NCBI GenBank assembly: GCA_009844085.1
Contig: VYCF01000011.1
Location: forward strand, 22,760-86,759
DNA: 64,000 nt
Source of the DNA: Gammaproteobacteria bacterium
Lineage (GTDB): Bacteria > Pseudomonadota > Gammaproteobacteria > Pseudomonadales > Pseudohongiellaceae
Reading direction: 5' to 3'
Position numbers and translations under genes: made by a program
Shown here: one piece after another, positions 37,367-46,031 of the stretch
How positions within the stretch are numbered: the stretch's first letter is position 1
How the letters are laid out: every line of letters begins with the position of its first letter
Notes under the pieces: model-generated
Databases searched by the model: none
Seen by the model: only the letters and a program-made list of their open reading frames with translations
What the model was told of the DNA's origin: nothing

Positions 37367-38298
37367 ATGGTTTTCTCCAGATAGGGCAAGCCTTCAAGTC
37401 CCGCGTGCCGTTCTCGCTCCAGGCTGGTTTGCCAGCCGGGCGGCTTGATGAAGCAATACAAAATCTCGCCGGCGGACCGGGCCGTTGTCAACTTGACGCC
37501 AAATCGCCAAAAGCCGTGAAACAGCACCGATACAGGGTCCTGGGACTTCAACGGCTTGGTGATCCCGTATTCGACCGGTTCGTCTTCAGGCTCGAACGTT
37601 CCGAAGATCCGGTCCCAGACGATCAGGCAGCCACCATAGTTCTTGTCGATGTATTGCTCGTTGCGGCCGTGATGCACCCGGTGATGCGACGGCGTACTGA
37701 ACAGAAACTCGAACCACGCCGGCATCTTTTTGATCTTTTCGGTATGTATCCACGCCTGGTAAATCTGATTGGCGATAATGCCGATGAGAACCAGCGCCGG
37801 ATCGAAGAAAAGAGTCAGCGGCAAGTGAACCAGCCCGGTGAAGAAACTGTCCAGCGGACCGAACCGGTAGGCCATGGGAATGTTAATGTAGTCCGAACTG
37901 TGGTGGACGGTGTGGGTGGCCCACATGACGTTGATTCGATGAAACGCCCGATGCTCCCAGTAATACCAGAAGTCGGTGGCCAGCAGCACGAGCAACACGC
38001 TGCCGATACTCCAGCCCACCTGATAAATGGCGTATTGCCCGTAAATTACGTTCCCCACAGAATAGATCGAACCGATGCCGATCAGCGTGGCGAGGTAGGC
38101 CATTACTGCGATAAGCGGCAAGGTGGCAATGCTGGAGATCGAATCCAGCACGTAATGCCAGCTCAATCTGCGCCGGTAGATGCGGGACACGATTTCCCAG
38201 GCGCCGATTGCCAGAATAAACGCAAGGAAATACAGTCCGTAAGCGTCGTAAATCTGGTAAACCTGCGTCTGAAACGGGGTCAGTTGTTCAGATTCCAT
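37363..38298 (-). CDS. sterol desaturase/fatty acid hydroxylase superfamily protein
   Basis: Integral membrane di-iron oxygenase of 311 residues. The eight-histidine signature is visible: HRAFH, HTVHHSSDYIN and HHRVHHGRN, spread between four or more hydrophobic segments (YFLAFILAIGAWEIV, SIATLPLIAVMAYLA, IGSVLLVLLATDFWYY, LTLFFDPALVLIGII). First gene of the leftward operon. Divergent, across 185 bases, from the AraC-type regulator at 38484, which is a reasonable candidate to control it. Confidence 0.9.
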   Translation of the reverse strand: MESEQLTPFQTQVYQIYDAYGLYFLAFILAIGAWEIVSRIYRRRLSWHYVLDSISSIATLPLIAVMAYLATLIGIGSIYSVGNVIYGQYAIYQVGWSIGSVLLVLLATDFWYYWEHRAFHRINVMWATHTVHHSSDYINIPMAYRFGPLDSFFTGLVHLPLTLFFDPALVLIGIIANQIYQAWIHTEKIKKMPAWFEFLFSTPSHHRVHHGRNEQYIDKNYGGCLIVWDRIFGTFEPEDEPVEYGITKPLKSQDPVSVLFHGFWRFGVKLTTARSAGEILYCFIKPPGWQTSLERERHAGLEGLPYLEKTI

Positions 38299-38483
38299 CA
38301 GCTAGCTCTCGCATCCGGTCCAAGTTGTCCAGGTTCGCTCGCCTTCATCGTCGTTTCCGGCATGAATTGTGACATGAATATCCGCGATGAAGGAAACTCC
38401 CGCGAAGTCCGGTCCTTCTCCGACATCTTCAGATTGATTTAGATAGTATTGACCGTGTTCGTATCGAGACTGATTGTTTCAGG

Positions 38484-39650
38484 ATGTACGGGACGATGTC
38501 TGCTGATTTTGTTTTCCTGGTCTTGGACGCGTTTGCGGTGTTTGCCGTGGCGCTACTCGGCATTCAGTATCTCTGCCTATTGCCCAGGAACGCCAATGCC
38601 CAACTCCTGGGTGTGCTTTGTCTGGCTGCGGTCTGTCATGTCGTACTGGGAAGATACCAGTACGGGTTTTGGATTTCGGAGCCTTATCAGATAGCTCTGT
38701 CTCCTGTTTCCGAATCGATTCTGAACTTGCTGCGCAATACAGCCCCTGGTGTATTTCTCTTTCTTAGCCACTCGATGCTGCGTGACGGCAAGCGATTGCC
38801 AAAAACGCTTCTTGTCTTGTTTCTCGTGCAGTTGCTATTGGAGGAGCCAATCCATTTTGTGGTTGGTCCGGGCTTCCCGGCTGAGCGGTTACTGACTGAA
38901 ATCGCGCCCACATTGTTGCAATCTCTCTTTCTCGGTTGGGCAATATTCTGGATCGTCGCCGAATGGCCATCGGACTTGATCGAAGCCCGGCGCGAACTGA
39001 GATTTCTATTCCTACTAGTCGTTGGCGTAAACATGTTGTTAGCCGGGTTGCTTCAACGGGTTGTCGTGCCGCAAAGTGAAATAGAAAACTACTTCGTGCA
39101 CATGTTGCTGATGGCCATCAATACGCTGCTTGTCTGTGTAGTGCTTGTCCGCACGCTTGCTAGCGATAGCGCGCGCTTATTGCAAATTCCTGCGGAAATC
39201 CCCAGGACAGCGAAAAGCGAAGCGGTATCGCGAAGCGATCAGTTCACGCCGGTAAGTACAAAGGGCGGCGGCGAATCAACACGGCTGGTAGACACGCTAT
39301 TCCGGCTTTTGGATGTCGACCGTGTCTATCGGCGTCCCAAGATCTCCATACGATCCTTGGCGGATGACCTGAGGCTTCCCGAGTATCGGATGAGAAAGCT
39401 AATTCACGAAGAGTTGGGTTTTCGCAATTTCAATGCCTTTTTGCATCACTATCGTATCCGCGAGGCCTGTGAGATGCTGTCCGATCCGGATCAGGTACGG
39501 ACACCGATTTTGACGATTGCGCTCACGGTAGGCTACCAGTCAATCAACACGTTCAATCGAGCATTTCGAGAAATCCTCGGCGAAACGCCTTCGACATTTC
39601 GCGCCAGATCCCTTGACGGTCCCGACGATTCGACCGTGAAGACAATCTAA
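38484..39650 (+). CDS. membrane-bound AraC-family transcriptional regulator
   Basis: The 388-residue protein joins an N-terminal membrane domain of about seven hydrophobic helices (residues 5-225) to a C-terminal AraC DNA-binding domain (about 280-385: SIRSLADDLRLPEYRMRKLI and ILTIALTVGYQSINTFNRAF). This 7TM-AraC layout senses signals at the membrane. It lies between the divergent sterol-desaturase operon and the efflux operon that starts 150 bases downstream, so it could regulate either or both. The locus from here to 44 kb is visibly less GC-rich than its flanks. Confidence 0.9.
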   Translation: MYGTMSADFVFLVLDAFAVFAVALLGIQYLCLLPRNANAQLLGVLCLAAVCHVVLGRYQYGFWISEPYQIALSPVSESILNLLRNTAPGVFLFLSHSMLRDGKRLPKTLLVLFLVQLLLEEPIHFVVGPGFPAERLLTEIAPTLLQSLFLGWAIFWIVAEWPSDLIEARRELRFLFLLVVGVNMLLAGLLQRVVVPQSEIENYFVHMLLMAINTLLVCVVLVRTLASDSARLLQIPAEIPRTAKSEAVSRSDQFTPVSTKGGGESTRLVDTLFRLLDVDRVYRRPKISIRSLADDLRLPEYRMRKLIHEELGFRNFNAFLHHYRIREACEMLSDPDQVRTPILTIALTVGYQSINTFNRAFREILGETPSTFRARSLDGPDDSTVKTI

Positions 39651-39801
39651 AAGCTTCACGAATTCTTCAAAACCTCCCTATTTTTTGAAATTGGCCATTT
39701 TTGACCAGTTTTTGGGGAGATTTGATCACGCAATTTGCCTGATGCTCCACCTGCAGGGGCGTGCTTCATCAAGGCGCCGCAACCATAAGAGACGATCGAT
39801 T

Positions 39802-40965
39802 ATGACTAATCGTGGCAAGCGAGAGTTGCTGGACGAACTCAAAATAGAACGGGACGGTCGATCCGGCGGTGATAATACGCAGCGAGATGCGAAATCTCCC
39901 TGGAAAAGACTATTTCCAAGTGTATTTGCCGTGGCGATCAGTAGTGGCTTGGTGGTGATGAACTGGCGCTCGATCGAATCTGCCGCGACAGGCGTATTCA
40001 CGAATCCTGCGTCACAAGAGGAAATGATCGCCGACCTTGCAGTACAGGAATCTCCGGAACTATCTGGCCACTCTGCAGAAACGCTTGAACAGATCACGAC
40101 GCTGACACCGGATGAGGCAGCCGCGTTCCCGAATCAAGATCTCGCCACGGTTCTTGATGCAACCGGCTACGTTGTTGCCCGAAGAACGGCAACTGTGGGC
40201 GCACAGGTCACAGGCAAACTTGAGAACGTGTTCGTCGAAGAAGGCGACCACGTACAGTCCGGCCAGGTAATCGCATTGCTTGATGATTCGGCTGCGCAAG
40301 CGGAATTTGCACTCGCCGAATCTCGATTGATGTCGGCCAAGTCACAATTGCGGGAACTTGAGATATCCATTGAGCACGCGGACAAGCGTCTGGCGCGTTC
40401 CGCGGAGTTGGCCAAGCGCCACCTCGTGAGCGAAGAGCGTTTGGATGACGACCGTCTCGCCAGAGATGGGTTGATCGCGAAACTACACAACGTTCAACAC
40501 GAGATTGAAGTCGCGCGGCGCCAACGCGATGTGCGCGAGGTACAGGTTGCCGACACCCGCATCCAAGCGCCTTTCTCCGGAGTGGTTATAGACAAGCTGG
40601 TTCATCCGGGTGAAGTGGTATCACCAATGTCGGCTGGAGGCGGATGGATAGCCACGATGGTCGACATGGATTCACTGGAAGTCGAGGTCGACATCAACGA
40701 AGCCTATCTGAATCGGGTTTTCCCGCATCAATCCGCAAGGGTCAGATTGAATGCCTACCCGGGCAATAGCTATGAAGCGCAAGTAGTAGCGATCGTCCCT
40801 ACCGCGGATCGCAACCGAGCGACTGTAAGGGTACGCATCGGCCTGCTCGAAAAAGACGACCGGGTGCTGCCGAACATGGGGGTGCAGGTTGGATTCGTCG
40901 GCAAGGCTGGTGAAGTCGTTACCGGCGCACAAGTCAACAAGTTGGAATCGAGGAACGAATCATGA
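39802..40965 (+). CDS. MacA/HlyD-type periplasmic adaptor of an ABC efflux system
   Basis: Membrane fusion protein of 387 residues. After a cytoplasmic start and one membrane helix (VFAVAISSGLVVMNW) come the lipoyl half motif (GYVVARRTATVGAQVTGKLE, shown here in part), a helical hairpin (about 165-260) and the beta-barrel (FSGVVIDKLVHPGEVVSPM). ATG at 39802 fits the anchor; the frame extends to 39685 without support. The stop overlaps the ATPase start (ATGA). Confidence 0.9.
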   Translation: MTNRGKRELLDELKIERDGRSGGDNTQRDAKSPWKRLFPSVFAVAISSGLVVMNWRSIESAATGVFTNPASQEEMIADLAVQESPELSGHSAETLEQITTLTPDEAAAFPNQDLATVLDATGYVVARRTATVGAQVTGKLENVFVEEGDHVQSGQVIALLDDSAAQAEFALAESRLMSAKSQLRELEISIEHADKRLARSAELAKRHLVSEERLDDDRLARDGLIAKLHNVQHEIEVARRQRDVREVQVADTRIQAPFSGVVIDKLVHPGEVVSPMSAGGGWIATMVDMDSLEVEVDINEAYLNRVFPHQSARVRLNAYPGNSYEAQVVAIVPTADRNRATVRVRIGLLEKDDRVLPNMGVQVGFVGKAGEVVTGAQVNKLESRNES

Positions 40966-41684
40966 GTGAACTGATCAGATGCACAAACGTTTGCAAGGAA
41001 TACCTTCGCGGAGCGGAGAAAGTTGAGGTGTTGCGCAATGTGGATTTATCGGTGAAACGCGGCGCATTCATCGCGTTGATGGGGCCATCCGGTTCAGGGA
41101 AGACGACTTTGCTCAATTTGATTGGCGGTCTCGATGCGCCAACCTCGGGAGAAATTGAAGTCGATGGTCTGCGGCTGGATTCCGCGAACGCCAGATCCCT
41201 TGCCAGTTGGCGGGCTCAATCCGTCGGTTTCGTATTCCAGTTCTACAACCTGCTCCCGGTGTTGAACGCCCAGCGCAACGTTGAACTACCGTTGTTGCTC
41301 ACAGACCTGTCCAGGTCGGAGCGCCACAAGAATGCAGCATTGGCATTGGACATCGTCGGATTGAGTGATCGAGGGAAGCACAAGCCGGGTGAACTCTCCG
41401 GTGGCCAGCAACAAAGGGTCGCCATCGCGCGGGCCCTGGTTTCCGATCCATGCTTGTTGGTTTGCGATGAGCCGACCGGCGATCTGGACCGGACCACGGC
41501 TGAAGAGATTCTGGAATTGCTTCAGACACTGCATCGAGAACTTGGGAAGACCATCTTAATGGTCACCCATGATCCCAAGGCCGCTAATCGTGCGGAATAT
41601 ACGCTGCACATGGACAAGGGAAAGCTGGTCTCGACCGTCGAGGGGCCGGACCTGGAACTTGAACCGGCGAGGACGGTGGCATGA
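40962..41684 (+). CDS. MacB/LolD-type ABC transporter ATP-binding protein
   Basis: ATPase of a type VII (MacB-like) ABC transporter, 240 residues. Walker [13 protein letters not shown]-loop [10 protein letters not shown], signature [15 protein letters not shown], Walker [13 protein letters not shown] and the H-loop MVTHDP are all intact. Overlaps the adaptor upstream and the first permease downstream by four bases each. Confidence 0.93.
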   Translation: MSELIRCTNVCKEYLRGAEKVEVLRNVDLSVKRGAFIALMGPSGSGKTTLLNLIGGLDAPTSGEIEVDGLRLDSANARSLASWRAQSVGFVFQFYNLLPVLNAQRNVELPLLLTDLSRSERHKNAALALDIVGLSDRGKHKPGELSGGQQQRVAIARALVSDPCLLVCDEPTGDLDRTTAEEILELLQTLHRELGKTILMVTHDPKAANRAEYTLHMDKGKLVSTVEGPDLELEPARTVA

Positions 41685-42829
41685 AACTGATTTCACTATT
41701 GTGGGGAAACATGTTCCGAAAGCCGACGCGAACGTCGCTGACGTTTGTTTCCCTGGTTATCGCGTTCCTGCTTTTCATGCTCCTGCGAGCAATCTCGGAC
41801 GCTTTCTCCGGGGGCGTGTCGCTGGAGGGTATGGACAGGATCGTCATTGATTCCAAGTACTCGATGACGGACAACCTGCCGCTTTCCTACGTCCAGCAGA
41901 TTCGCTCGCTGGATGAAGTGGATCAGGTAACGAGCATGAGTTGGTTTGGCGGCTACTACAGGGAGCCGCGAAACTCCTTCGCTACTTATCCGGTCGATCC
42001 GGAGAGCTACTTCGACATATTCCCGGAGCAGCTAATCTCTGCCGAAACTCTCGGCCGATTCAACAACATCCGGGTTTCCGCAGTGGCTTCCGAGGCGCTT
42101 GCGGCGCAATACGGCTGGAACCCCGGGGATACGATTCCCATCATTCAGGACATCTTTCCCCAGGAAAACGGTTCCTGGACATGGCAATTCGAGCTTGCGG
42201 GCACCTTCGAATATTCCGGAGGACAACTCCTGCTCATCAACTACGACTATTTCAACGAAGCCGTTATCGGTTGGGGCAAAGATCAGGTTGGGTGGCTGGT
42301 TGGCCGGGTAGCCGACCCGCCAGAAGTCGACTCGACAATACAACTGATCGACGGCATGTTCGAGAACTCCTCGGACCCGACAAGGAGTACTACGGAAGAC
42401 GAGTATCGTCGTCAGTTCGCGAGTCAGCTCGGAGATATAGGAACGATCAGCGGCATGATTCTGATGGCTGTCTTTTTCACGATCATTCTGTTGACTGGCA
42501 ACACGGCGGCGCAGGCGTTTGCCGAAAGAGTGCCTGAATTGGCCACCATGAAGACGCTGGGCTTTTCCGACCTTTCGGTTGCGGCATTGGTGCTCGCTGA
42601 AGCCGTGGCGCTTTGTGTGTGCGGGGGAATGGTCGGAGTGGGAATCGCCTTGCTTTTGGAGCCAGGTCTCAATGCGAATTTGAGCGAGATGGTTGGCAGC
42701 TTTGACATGAGTGGGCAGAGCGCTCTTTATGCGCTGGGCCTGGCTACATTGCTGGGGTTGATCATTGGCGCCTACCCCGCCATTTCCGCAAAGCGCCTCA
42801 CAATCGTTGATGCGTTACGGGAGCGATAA
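41681..42829 (+). CDS. FtsX/MacB-type ABC permease 1
   Basis: The 382-residue protein has one N-terminal helix (TSLTFVSLVIAFLLFMLLRAI), a large periplasmic MacB-PCD-like domain and three C-terminal helices with the FtsX loop (ERVPELATMKTLGFSD). It exports or moves a substrate by the mechanotransmission mechanism of the MacB family rather than by a classic channel. Two bases separate it from permease 2, so a heterodimeric pair is expected. Confidence 0.92.
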   Translation: MKLISLLWGNMFRKPTRTSLTFVSLVIAFLLFMLLRAISDAFSGGVSLEGMDRIVIDSKYSMTDNLPLSYVQQIRSLDEVDQVTSMSWFGGYYREPRNSFATYPVDPESYFDIFPEQLISAETLGRFNNIRVSAVASEALAAQYGWNPGDTIPIIQDIFPQENGSWTWQFELAGTFEYSGGQLLLINYDYFNEAVIGWGKDQVGWLVGRVADPPEVDSTIQLIDGMFENSSDPTRSTTEDEYRRQFASQLGDIGTISGMILMAVFFTIILLTGNTAAQAFAERVPELATMKTLGFSDLSVAALVLAEAVALCVCGGMVGVGIALLLEPGLNANLSEMVGSFDMSGQSALYALGLATLLGLIIGAYPAISAKRLTIVDALRER

Positions 42830-42831
42830 CC

Positions 42832-43995
42832 ATGTTTCAGCAAACTTTCAACATCACAGCAATGAACCTGCAGAATATCCTTTCCCGCAAAGGCTCGTCA
42901 TCCATCATCGTCGTTGGCATTGCCGGCGTCGTCGGCGTGGTTGTCGGACTGCTTTCGATGTCCGAAGGAATCCAGTCTGCCTTGACGGAAACGAGCCATC
43001 CGGACCGGGTTCTTGTAATGCGCACGGGTACGCAGGACGAAATTACCGGTTGGTTGTCCGCCACGGAAGTCAATGTCCTCAAAGGTGTGGAAGGGTTGCG
43101 GACAGTCAGCGGCGAATTGGTGGTCGTTGTCGACCTTGTCACCAAAGGGACCGGGAAACCCGGAGTTGCCATAGTACGCGGTGTAGAAGCTTCAGCTTTC
43201 GAACTGCGGCCTGATTTGAGGCTGGTGGCGGGCCGCTCGTTTCAGCCCGGAAGAAACGAACTGCTCGTGGGGGTGAACGCAAGCGATACATACGAGGACC
43301 TCACCCTGGGGAGCAAAATCAGCTTTCGCAACACCATGTGGGATGTGGTAGGCCTTTTTGACGCGGAAGGCCAGGCGCACGATTCCGAAGTGTGGATGGA
43401 TCTGCCGATCGCTCAGACCACTTTCAGACGTGACGGAGTGGTCAGCAACGCTCGAGCATTGTTCGACAGTAATGGCGATGCCGCAGCTGTGAGCGAACGC
43501 ATCAGTCAGGAACCCCGGCTGCGCGCGGATCTCGTTGCCGAACGTGACTTCTACGTCCGGCAGTCGCAAGCCCAGACTGGCATGCTGGAGTCTTTCGCCT
43601 ACCTGATCGGCGCAATCATGGGCCTTGGAGCAGTGGTTGCGTCAATCAACACCATGTACTCCTCCGTGAGCACACGCTCAGTGGAAATCGGCACGCTGAG
43701 AGCGCTGGGCTTTTCAAACGTCCCGGTCGTGGTTTCAGTGATGGTCGAGGCTTTGCTGCTTGCCCTCGTTGGCGGTCTCCTCGGTAGCGTTATCGTGTAT
43801 TTACTGTACGACGGATTCTCCAGCTCCACCTTGAATGTAGGGAGCATGTCGCAAGTTGCGTTCGAATTTTCGGCAACGCCACGATTGCTGCTCATCGGTC
43901 TGGCCAGTGCTCTATTGCTGGGAGCGATCGGCGGGCTGCTCCCGGCTCTTCGCGCGGCGCGATTGCCTGTCATCGCGGCTCTGCGTTCTGGATAG
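42832..43995 (+). CDS. FtsX/MacB-type ABC permease 2
   Basis: The 387-residue partner permease has the same layout: an N-terminal helix (SSIIVVGIAGVVGVVVGLLS), a periplasmic domain, and three C-terminal helices with the loop TRSVEIGTLRALGFSN. It ends PALRAARLPVIAALRSG, typical of the family. Last gene of the efflux operon. No outer-membrane TolC-like gene follows. Confidence 0.92.
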   Translation: MFQQTFNITAMNLQNILSRKGSSSIIVVGIAGVVGVVVGLLSMSEGIQSALTETSHPDRVLVMRTGTQDEITGWLSATEVNVLKGVEGLRTVSGELVVVVDLVTKGTGKPGVAIVRGVEASAFELRPDLRLVAGRSFQPGRNELLVGVNASDTYEDLTLGSKISFRNTMWDVVGLFDAEGQAHDSEVWMDLPIAQTTFRRDGVVSNARALFDSNGDAAAVSERISQEPRLRADLVAERDFYVRQSQAQTGMLESFAYLIGAIMGLGAVVASINTMYSSVSTRSVEIGTLRALGFSNVPVVVSVMVEALLLALVGGLLGSVIVYLLYDGFSSSTLNVGSMSQVAFEFSATPRLLLIGLASALLLGAIGGLLPALRAARLPVIAALRSG

Positions 43996-44394
43996 AAGTT
44001 GAAGGCCTCGTGGCTTAGCCATTCGCCCACCGGATCCTGAAGTCGGAAGCAACGACTGAGACTACATCGTTGGCGGCCATCCTTTCGTGAGTGTACCGAC
44101 CGCCTTGCGGGGCGACCGTTGCTCTCTTGTCCACATCCGCCCGGCGCGAACCGGCGCGAAAGTAAATGACCATGACTGCCTTTTTTGGAGTGTGGCGATT
44201 CACTCGTTGCGCGTACCTATTCGGCAGTTCGCTTACCGTGAGCCTCGCGGGCTCCAGATGGGCGCTACCCAACCGTGCGACGTTCTGCCAAGGTCCATCC
44301 GCTTGCGGCTTCAGGACCGCCGAATTGTCTTGCGACTTCGGCCTTAAGCCATTTTCAGTACGCGCCGGGACGCGTCTTTGCGTTTCCTTTTGGA
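43996..44394. other. non-coding stretch, no supported gene
   Basis: About 400 bases between the permease gene and the tRNA-like gene. On the minus strand an open frame continues through the tRNA-like sequence to 44015, but its N-terminal half is only the translated tRNA. A 52-residue tail from an ATG at 44173 has a weak ribosome binding site and no recognisable family. I call nothing here. Confidence 0.5.
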
Positions 44395-44467
44395 TGCGTA
44401 TTACCGGACTCGAACCGGCGACCGATCGCTCCCTAGGCGATTGCTCTACCCACTGAGCTAAATGCGC
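44395..44467 (-). tRNA. tRNA-like gene, anticodon AGG by position (proline codon CCU)
   Basis: A full cloverleaf can be drawn on the minus strand: D arm GCTC/GAGC with loop AGTGGGTA, anticodon stem ATCGC/GCGAT with loop CTAGGGA, five-base variable region, T arm GCCGG-TTCGAGT-CCGGT. The acceptor stem GCGCATT/AATACGC has one C-A mismatch at position 4-69, and CCA is not encoded (ATCC follows). The anticodon AGG is rare in bacteria, where proline CCU is normally read by GGG or UGG. Body sequence resembles tRNA-Lys more than tRNA-Pro. It may be a degenerate or special tRNA; function uncertain. Confidence 0.6.
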
Positions 44468-44965
44468 TTGCAAACCCCACTCCGGCGCGCGCGTCCCAGC
44501 CGCTTCGCCGCCTTTTGGGCGACAAAATACGACGCGCCGTCTGTCGTTCACCTACCGGCTACTTGACCGAAAACCAGGACGCCGGCTCGTCACCGGATCC
44601 CCGATCTTCTGCGCGGGCGCGCTCGCTCGTAAGGCTCGCACTATCCCGCACTACCCGTTACCCCTAACGGTTGACGATGTCGGTTTCGCGGGTTGCACCA
44701 CCATGTGTTCTTTCACGGGCCTGCATTCCCGGCATTGAGCCGGTGCGTGAGCCACGCTAATTCCGCGCATCGCTTGACCGCTATTTCCGCCGGCTTACCA
44801 GCGAAGACAAGAGGGCCAGACTTGCCTGGATCGACCGAACCCGAAAGTTCGGCGAGACGCCATGAGGTCGCGTCCCTTTCCCGCCGTTACCGGCGTTTAT
44901 CGGCGCCAGGCCGCAAATGCTGTTTACCTCCTCCTCGTTTTCAGTGTCGCTTTCACCAGAGCAAG
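44468..44965. other. non-coding stretch downstream of the RNA terminator
   Basis: About 500 GC-rich bases without a convincing protein gene. On the minus strand a very strong Shine-Dalgarno-like AGGAGGAGGT (about 44927-44936) precedes an open frame without ATG, GTG or TTG at the right distance (ATT instead). A small hairpin CCGTTA-GGGG-TAACGG lies near 44650-44670. I found no match to tmRNA, RNase P, 6S or SRP RNA cores. Confidence 0.45.
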
Positions 44966-44996
44966 AAAAACCCCGGTGGCTCGAAACCGACCGGGG
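44966..44996 (-). terminator. intrinsic terminator of the 45.1-kb RNA
   Basis: On the minus strand the arms CCCCGGT (44996-44990) and ACCGGGG (44977-44971) pair around a 12-base loop and are followed by TTTTT (44970-44966). Arrangement is canonical and reads away from the promoter at 45123-45150. Confidence 0.85.
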
Positions 44997-45056
44997 CTTC
45001 TCGCCGCTCCGGTAGGCTCTCTTCACAAGCCTTCCGGACCGGTTATCCAGAAAGGC

Positions 45057-45113
45057 TTACTTCATCTGTTCGCCATGTTCGAATGGCGCGAGCTGTATTA
45101 CAATCAACTTCAT
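45057..45113 (-). CDS. possible 18-codon leader peptide in the small RNA
   Basis: The frame MKLIVIQLAPFEHGEQMK plus TAA starts only about five bases after the predicted transcription start, so it would be read as a nearly leaderless message. It lacks runs of a single regulatory amino acid. It may be coincidental. Confidence 0.25.
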   Translation of the reverse strand: MKLIVIQLAPFEHGEQMK

Positions 45114-45122
45114 GGGATGCGA

Positions 45123-45150
45123 AGTATAGGGGTACAAATAGCGATGTCAA
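45123..45150 (-). promoter_or_regulatory. strong sigma-70 promoter with UP-like A/T tract
   Basis: On the minus strand TTGACA (45150-45145), 16-base spacer, TATACT (45128-45123). Upstream of the -35 lies an alternating A/T tract (45151-45172) like a ribosomal UP element. This is the most consensus-like promoter in the window and faces the small-RNA region. Confidence 0.8.
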
Positions 45151-45279
45151 TTTTTTTGAAAATTTTTTCAAACAAGGTGCCCGGTTCGAGTACACGCGGC
45201 AATGTACACTGGAATTGGGCACCCATCCGGGTGTGAGCCTGAAAACCGGTAAAGCCAAGGAATCTGCTCCAATCGAGTC

Positions 45280-45285
45280 TATAAT
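45280..45285 (+). promoter_or_regulatory. -10 element of the tRNA-Ser gene
   Basis: A perfect TATAAT lies ten bases before the mature 5' end of tRNA-Ser. No clear -35 hexamer is seen at 16-18 bases upstream. Confidence 0.5.
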
Positions 45286-45294
45286 CCCGACCTT

Positions 45295-45384
45295 GGAGAG
45301 GTGCCGGAGCGGTTGAACGGGCTTGACTCGAAATCAAGAGAGGGCGCAAGTCCTCCCAGGGTTCGAATCCCTGCCTCTCCGCCA
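45295..45384 (+). tRNA. tRNA-Ser(CGA)
   Basis: A 90-nt tRNA with a long variable arm, as expected for serine. Acceptor stem GGAGAGG/CCTCTCC, anticodon stem TTGA/TCAA with loop CTCGAAA (anticodon CGA at 45329-45331), T loop GTTCGAATC, discriminator G and encoded CCA (45382-45384). It reads UCG codons. The RidA gene ends one base after it on the opposite strand. Confidence 0.95.
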
Positions 45385-45385
45385 G

Positions 45386-45886
45386 CTAGTTTTCGATTAC
45401 CGCGATGGCTTCGACTTCAACCAGCAACTCCGGAATGACCAGCCCCGGCACTCCCACCATGGTCGATGCCGGCTTGTTCTGCTGGGTGAAGAATTCCACC
45501 CTCGCCTCGTTGTAGGCGGACACTCTTTCACTGCTTATGTCCACGATATAGGTGCGAATCTGCACAACGTCTTCCGGGGAGGCGCCCGCAGCCTGCAACT
45601 GGCGCCGCAGATTCGCAAAGGTGTATTCAACTTGCTGCCCGAAATCCTCCGGGATCTCGCCGTCGGCAATACCCACCTGCCCGGAGACATAAATCGTCGT
45701 CACGCCTCCGTGGCTCGTCGTCACCACATTTGAAAATGTCGATCCGACATTGAAGAACTCTTTTTGCAGGCCGTCCGATTCGGCCGCGAAACTCATGTTT
45801 GTGCAAAGCAATAGAGCGAGCGCCCACAGGCCGGACTGGGCAAAGCGAAGCCCAGTGAAGTGAATAGTTCCCGTGAATCTGTTCAT
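45386..45886 (-). CDS. exported RidA family protein
   Basis: RidA/YjgF-like enamine or imine deaminase fold, 166 residues. ATG at 45886 follows GAGGTAGG. The N-terminus carries a signal peptide (GLWALALLLCTNMSFAAES), so the protein is predicted periplasmic, whereas RidA proteins usually act in the cytosol on PLP-enzyme intermediates. Family core: VYVSGQVGI-like IYVSGQVGIADG, QVEYTFANLRRQLQAAGAS, VVQIRTYIVD and VEVEAIAVI with the usual final acid. Confidence 0.88.
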   Translation of the reverse strand: MNRFTGTIHFTGLRFAQSGLWALALLLCTNMSFAAESDGLQKEFFNVGSTFSNVVTTSHGGVTTIYVSGQVGIADGEIPEDFGQQVEYTFANLRRQLQAAGASPEDVVQIRTYIVDISSERVSAYNEARVEFFTQQNKPASTMVGVPGLVIPELLVEVEAIAVIEN

Positions 45887-46031
45887 TATGCCTACCTCGA
45901 TTTGGCCGGTAATTTCCTGGAATCCCAAATTATCCACCTATATCGTCACATTCGCATGGGATGGCTAGAATATGTCATCGTACTTTACATTCAGACGACT
46001 AAATGCGTAATAGGCTTGCGGGGACAAGAGC

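Larger units (their letters stand above)
44966..45118 (-). ncRNA. candidate small RNA of about 150 nt (or attenuated leader)
   Basis: Bounded by a strong promoter (45123-45150) and an intrinsic terminator (44966-44996). The predicted RNA starts near 45118 and contains hairpins CGCCAT-TCGAAC-ATGGCG (about 45071-45088), AAGCCTT/AAGGCTT (45052-45058 with 45027-45033) and the terminator. An ACCGG at 45013-45009 can pair with the CCGGT of the terminator's first arm, giving a possible alternative fold. An 18-codon frame sits near the 5' end. No known RNA family is recognised. Confidence 0.55.

Noticed and set aside
44015..44551. 178-residue minus-strand open frame
   Set aside because: Runs through the tRNA-like gene; the segment AQWVEQSPRERSVAGSSPV is a translated tRNA, a common artefact.
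44781..45026. Minus-strand frame with a very strong Shine-Dalgarno-like AGGAGGAGGT
   Set aside because: No ATG, GTG or TTG at the right spacing, and the frame crosses the terminator of the candidate RNA. Kept only as a note.
44468..45118. tmRNA, RNase P RNA, 6S RNA or SRP RNA
   Set aside because: I looked for their conserved cores on both strands (tag peptide frame, GAAAGTCC-type P4 core, GGAAGGAAGCAGCC loop) and found none.
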